A DNA stretch of 9,164 nucleotides from Desulfonema limicola. GTDB taxonomy: Bacteria; Desulfobacterota; Desulfobacteria; Desulfobacterales; DYRC01. The DNA is taken from the NCBI GenBank assembly GCA_020718925.1, contig DYRC01000156.1, positions 1 to 9,164 of the forward strand, given 5' to 3'. Positions within the stretch are counted from its first letter, which is position 1; each line of letters opens with the position of its first letter. The position numbers and the translations under genes were made by a program. Positions 6,712-9,164 of this stretch are shown piece by piece. The notes beneath the pieces were generated by a model. The model did no database searches and was not told the origin of the DNA. It saw nothing but the letters and a program-made list of their open reading frames with translations.

Positions 6712-6956
6712 CAATAACGCTCCTCATTTCTGAGATCAATAACGACCTCGCTTAATGGCTTGCCTTTTATTCGGATTGACTTTCTGAACTCTTTAAGGCT
6801 TGGAAGAAATTGTTCAGTTTTAACCGGGGGAATCAGATGTGCAACCTTTTTCCCACGCCGAATAATAATAATTTCTTCTCCTTGTTCAACTCTATCCAGC
6901 AAAGAACCAAAATGGTCCCGCGCTTCTTTTACGTTGATTTCTGACAAAGCTGACAT
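6711..6956 (-). CDS. Phd/YefM-type antitoxin
   Basis: Protein of 81 aa that should neutralise the adjacent PIN toxin and repress its own operon. Residues 6-44 (EINVKEARDHFGSLLDRVEQ, then GEEIIIIRRGKKVAHLIPP) are a classic Phd/YefM DNA-binding fold with the alpha-beta order of that family. The C-terminal half (LPSLKEFRKSIRIKGKPLSEVV) would be the disordered toxin-binding tail. Its stop overlaps the toxin start. The start is ATG at 6954-6956, preceded by an AAGGATAATCT ribosome site. That site and the 11-base spacer closely match those before the upstream Uma2 gene, so the antitoxin uses a translation start region that is also part of the duplicated Uma2 unit. Confidence 0.9.
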   Translation of the reverse strand: MSALSEINVKEARDHFGSLLDRVEQGEEIIIIRRGKKVAHLIPPVKTEQFLPSLKEFRKSIRIKGKPLSEVVIDLRNEERY

Positions 6957-6967
6957 TGAGATTATCC

Positions 6968-7537
6968 TTATAATTTATGATAAATTTCTTTAAGAGCGAT
7001 TTCATAATCCAAAGATTGAAGAAAAACAGTTTTATCAAGCCCTTCGACAATCGTATATGTCCATAAATTCTCATTCCCTCTGAAAAACACCTCAATTTTC
7101 GGCTTACTCTGAGACACCAGAACATATTCTTTCAGAGTCGGTACGGTTTTATAATATTCAAATTTCAAGCCTCTGTCAAAAGATTCCGTACCCGGAGACA
7201 GAACTTCGATAACCAGTATCGGATTACTAATCGGATCGGGTGTGTTTTCGGCAGCTTCGGCATCTCCGCAGACCACCATCACATCAGGATAAACATACGC
7301 ATCAGCTTCGGCAATTTCCAGTTTCATATTACTTTCAAAAAGAACGCAATCATTATGGTATGTTGCCTCCGAAATTGTCCGATACAGGTTGATGCAGATA
7401 ATACTGTGCTTACGAGTTCCGCCGGACATCGCAAAAATTTCGCCCTGATAATACTCGCTTTTATAAGCAGCGGCAGCTTCCATTTCCAAGTATTCTTCTT
7501 TGCTGTAATACAGCTTTTTTGCCAAAGCTTCAGCCAT
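6968..7537 (-). CDS. Uma2-family (DUF820) putative endonuclease, copy A
   Basis: Protein of 189 aa in the Uma2/DUF820 family, predicted PD-(D/E)XK nucleases whose biological role is not established. Family features: GEIFAMSGGTRKH (32-44), YPDVMVV (83-89, catalytic-type Asp D85), ILVIEVLSPGTESFDRG (107-123, with E111), KFEYY (125-129, with K125) and EYVLVSQ (137-143). All expected acidic residues are present, so it looks intact. The start is ATG at 7535-7537 with an AAGGA site. It is 88% identical (22 differences in 189 by my count) to copy B immediately upstream. It ends 11 bases before the antitoxin gene and is probably cotranscribed with it. Confidence 0.88.
   Translation of the reverse strand: MAEALAKKLYYSKEEYLEMEAAAAYKSEYYQGEIFAMSGGTRKHSIICINLYRTISEATYHNDCVLFESNMKLEIAEADAYVYPDVMVVCGDAEAAENTPDPISNPILVIEVLSPGTESFDRGLKFEYYKTVPTLKEYVLVSQSKPKIEVFFRGNENLWTYTIVEGLDKTVFLQSLDYEIALKEIYHKL
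7151..7179 (-). promoter_or_regulatory. Promoter-like sequence inside Uma2 copy A
   Basis: Minus-strand TTGACA (7174-7179), 17-base spacer, TATTAT (7151-7156). It matches the element upstream of copy B and lies about 195 bases before the antitoxin start. It is made by codons of the conserved FDRGLKFEYY segment, so it may simply be coding sequence. If active, it would give the toxin-antitoxin pair its own transcript. Confidence 0.4.
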
Positions 7538-7548
7538 TAAGATTATCC

Positions 7549-8118
7549 TTATAATTTATGATAAATTTTTTTAAGATCAATTCCATAATCCAAAGATTGA
7601 AGAAAAACAGTTTTATCAAGCCCTTCGACAACCGTGTATGTCCATAAATTTTCATTCCCTCTGAAAAACACCTCAATTTTCGGCTTACTCTGAGACACCA
7701 GAACATATTCTTTCAGAGTCGGTACGGTTTTATAATATTCAAATTTCAAGCCTCTGTCAAAAGATTCCGTACCCGGAGACAGAACTTCGATAACCAGTAT
7801 CGGATTTGTAATCGCATCGGTTGTGTTTTCAGCAAGAATCACATCTCCGCATACCACCATCACATCGGGATAGACATACGCATCAGCTTCGGCAATTTCC
7901 AGTTTCATGTTGCTTTCAAAACATTGGCAGTCTCTGTTGTCAATTTCTTCCGAAATTCTTCGGATCAGATTCACACATAAGAGGCTGTGCTTACGAGTTC
8001 CGCCGGACATCGCAAAGATTTCGCCCTGATAATACTCGCTTTTATAAGCGGCGGCGGCTTCCATTTCCAAGTATTCTTCTTTGCTGTAATACAGCTTTTT
8101 TGCCAAAGCTTCAGCCAT
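7549..8118 (-). CDS. Uma2-family (DUF820) putative endonuclease, copy B
   Basis: Protein of 189 aa with the same family motifs as copy A: GEIFAMSGGTRKH, YPDVMVV with D85, VIEVLSPG with E111, and K125. First gene of the Uma2/toxin-antitoxin cluster. Residues 1-45 and 105-162 are identical to copy A. Eighteen of the 22 differences fall between residues 46 and 104, the part that in copy B reads SLLCVNLIRRISEEIDNRD. The start is ATG at 8116-8118 with GAGGA about 9 bases upstream, the same N-terminus as copy A. An open in-frame extension of 87 codons to 8379 is rejected because it overlaps the divergent gene and contains the relic and promoter. Substrate unknown. Confidence 0.88.
   Translation of the reverse strand: MAEALAKKLYYSKEEYLEMEAAAAYKSEYYQGEIFAMSGGTRKHSLLCVNLIRRISEEIDNRDCQCFESNMKLEIAEADAYVYPDVMVVCGDVILAENTTDAITNPILVIEVLSPGTESFDRGLKFEYYKTVPTLKEYVLVSQSKPKIEVFFRGNENLWTYTVVEGLDKTVFLQSLDYGIDLKKIYHKL
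7732..7760 (-). promoter_or_regulatory. Promoter-like sequence inside Uma2 copy B
   Basis: Minus-strand TTGACA (7755-7760), 17-base spacer, TATTAT (7732-7737), about 195 bases before the start of copy A. It is identical to the string inside copy A because it lies within the 155-bp identical block. Could be active or only coding sequence. Confidence 0.4.
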
Positions 8119-8154
8119 TGAGATTTCCTCTTTGAAATGATGATGATAAGCATG

Positions 8155-8183
8155 ATAATACTCGAATTTTCTGCCTCTGTCAA
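8155..8183 (-). promoter_or_regulatory. Near-consensus promoter for the Uma2/toxin-antitoxin cluster
   Basis: On the minus strand TTGACA (8178-8183, perfect -35), 17-base spacer, TATTAT (8155-8160, five of six). Transcription would start near 8148, about 30 bases before the copy B ATG. The element lies wholly within the Uma2 relic; both hexamers are unchanged while the spacer has five substitutions. Confidence 0.7.
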
Positions 8184-8190
8184 AAGATTC
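8155..8190 (-). pseudogene. Relic of a third Uma2 copy
   Basis: These 36 bases match copies A and B at 31 positions, including an 18-base perfect block (8173-8190, equal to 7169-7186 and 7750-7767). Translated, it reads ESFDRGRKFEYY, the family segment at residues 118-129. Flanking sequence on both sides shows no similarity, so the rest of the copy is gone. It is in frame with copy B but lies before that gene's start codon. Confidence 0.7.
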
Positions 8191-8230
8191 TAAGATAATA
8201 TGATAATCAGCACAAAAATGCAGATTTTTA

Positions 8231-8259
8231 TTGAATGATAAAAGCTGTTGCGGTATCTT
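8231..8259 (+). promoter_or_regulatory. Weak promoter candidate for the GIDE-domain gene
   Basis: TTGAAT (8231-8236), 17-base spacer, TATCTT (8254-8259), four of six matches in each box, about 30 bases before the ATG. A better -10-like TATAAA at 8262 lacks a partner at the right distance. Confidence 0.3.
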
Positions 8260-8289
8260 GCTATAAAAAACACCAAAGGAGGCAGGTTT

Positions 8290-9087
8290 ATGGCTATTTA
8301 TGGGATTATATTGATCGTTGTTGCAGTTTTTCTGACTGTCGGATTTTTCAGCAACAAGAAAAAACTGGCAGCTCTTCAATCTGCAAAAGGTTCAACAGTT
8401 GAATTTCTCGAATCGCTGCGAACATCCATGTCCGAAGGCGTAGGAGACGGTTCTTTAAGTTACATTGCTGATATAAAAGGCAAAATTATCTGCGAAGAAC
8501 CGCTTAAATCCGAACTGGCAGGCGTTGACTGCGTGTATTATTCCATGCGGATTGAACGCAAATACGAAGAAACGTATTATCAGACGGATGAAAAAGGCAA
8601 TCAGCAGCGCCGCACCCGAAGCAGTTCTGAAACTCTGGCGTCAAATGATCGGTATGTTCCGTTTTTTGTTCAGGATGCCACCGGAAAAATCATGGTGGAC
8701 CCGGCGGATGCGGAATTTATCGCGGATAAAGTGTTATCCAAATTTGAACCGGCAACTGCGGCAAGAGGCGGGGTACTGAGTTTCGGCGGCTTCAGCATCG
8801 AAATCCCCATGATGCACGACGGAGACCGCCGCACCACAGGATACAGCTTTGAAGAATATGCCATTCCTATTGGGCGCAATATTTATGTGAACGGCGAAGC
8901 GACCGACAGAGGCGGGGAATTGTGTATCGTATCTCCCGGAGAAAAAAGCAAATTCATTGTCAGCATCAAGAGCAAAGAAGCATTGCTCCGCGATGTCGGT
9001 TCCTCAATGATGTGGATGAAAATCGGCGCGATTTTGTGCGGGATCGGGGGGATTGTGCTGACAATTATGGGATTGATGGGAAAATAG
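8290..9087 (+). CDS. GIDE-domain two-TM membrane protein (MUL1-like, no RING finger)
   Basis: Protein of 265 aa. One TM helix at about 3-20, a soluble region at 22-240, and a second TM helix at about 244-263. The middle resembles the GIDE/BAM domain of the mitochondrial E3 ligase MUL1: LKSELAGVDCVYYSMRIE (72-89), then FFVQDATGKIMVDPADAE (125-142), and an IYVNGEATD segment (198-206). Bacterial homologues are often auto-labelled E3 ubiquitin ligase, but the C-terminal RING finger that gives ligase activity is absent here. That label should not be used. The function of the bacterial form is unknown. A membrane stress or assembly role is speculation. The start is ATG at 8290 with AAAGGAGG 7 bases upstream (8275-8282). 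The ATG at 8248 is rejected because it lacks such a site. Divergent from the Uma2 cluster. Confidence 0.82.
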   Translation: MAIYGIILIVVAVFLTVGFFSNKKKLAALQSAKGSTVEFLESLRTSMSEGVGDGSLSYIADIKGKIICEEPLKSELAGVDCVYYSMRIERKYEETYYQTDEKGNQQRRTRSSSETLASNDRYVPFFVQDATGKIMVDPADAEFIADKVLSKFEPATAARGGVLSFGGFSIEIPMMHDGDRRTTGYSFEEYAIPIGRNIYVNGEATDRGGELCIVSPGEKSKFIVSIKSKEALLRDVGSSMMWMKIGAILCGIGGIVLTIMGLMGK

Positions 9088-9129
9088 TATTCACCATGAA
9101 AATCATCTTTCCTTAAATGCTAGTCCTAA

Positions 9130-9164
9130 ACAGATAGTGCTAAGTACCTGTCCGCAATTTTTTT
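9130..9164 (+). terminator. Weak terminator candidate after the GIDE-domain gene
   Basis: ACAGATA (9130-9136) and TACCTGT (9145-9151) form a seven-position stem with one mismatch and an 8-base loop, followed after CCGCAA by at least seven Ts running to the window edge (9158-9164). Weak stem, and the right end is cut off. Confidence 0.3.

Larger units (their letters stand above)
6957..8118. repeat. Tandem duplication, 581-bp unit (two copies)
   Basis: Two head-to-tail units, each a Uma2 gene of 570 bp plus an 11-bp 3' spacer: 6957-7537 and 7538-8118. Positions 7071-7225 and 7652-7806 are identical over 155 bp at an offset of exactly 581. The unit ends and the spacers (tgagattatcc, taagattatcc) are also nearly the same. 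The middle of the genes has diverged, so the copies are mosaic. Confidence 0.95.

Noticed and set aside
6957..8118. Possible CRISPR or short-repeat array
   Set aside because: The repetition is a 581-bp gene-plus-spacer tandem duplication, not short repeats with spacers.
8119..8379. 87-codon N-terminal extension of Uma2 copy B
   Set aside because: It overlaps the divergent GIDE gene, has no ribosome site, is absent from copy A, and contains the relic and promoter. It is open only because the relic lies in the same frame.

Overview
The window looks like chromosome from a moderate-GC Gram-negative bacterium, most plausibly a sulfate-reducing type deltaproteobacterium (Desulfobacterota). This is an inference from gene content: a secreted DUF1566 protein ending in a dockerin-like EF-hand pair, Uma2-family genes in tandem, a bacterial GIDE-domain membrane protein, and purB next to yajC. 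No rRNA or marker gene fixes the taxon.

Layout. From 29 to 4442 four genes lie on the minus strand. In transcription order they are a membrane-anchored coiled-coil protein (3012-4442), a secreted DUF1566/dockerin-like protein (1760-2935), purB (406-1731) and yajC (29-367). Gaps are 76, 28 and 38 bases, and a good sigma70-type promoter (TTGACA, 17-base spacer, TATTGT) sits just upstream of the first gene. They may form one transcript, although their functions are unrelated (cell envelope, purine synthesis, protein export). Just upstream, leuA (4582-6123, minus) ends in a textbook intrinsic terminator with a cUUCGg loop.

The 162 bases before leuA hold a candidate 30-codon leader peptide rich in Leu/Ile/Val, a strong hairpin that folds better on the leuA-sense strand, and a 14-base-period direct repeat. 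Together they suggest, without proving, control of leuA by branched-chain amino acid supply.

From 6286 to 8190 there is an accessory block, all on the minus strand. In transcription order it holds a 36-bp relic of a Uma2 gene, two nearly identical Uma2-family genes in tandem, a Phd/YefM-type antitoxin and a PIN-domain toxin. The gaps are 11, 11 and -1 bases. The relic contains a near-consensus promoter (TTGACA, 17-base spacer, TATTAT). The same promoter-like string lies inside both intact Uma2 genes, because it is formed by the codons of the conserved FDRGxKFEYY segment. The two Uma2 copies are mosaic: one 155-bp stretch is identical, while the middle of the gene is clearly diverged.

From 8290 to 9087, divergent on the plus strand, is a two-TM GIDE-domain protein, followed by a weak terminator-like sequence at the window edge. 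No tRNA, rRNA, CRISPR array, transposase or prophage gene was seen, and no stretch over 300 bases lacks a gene.
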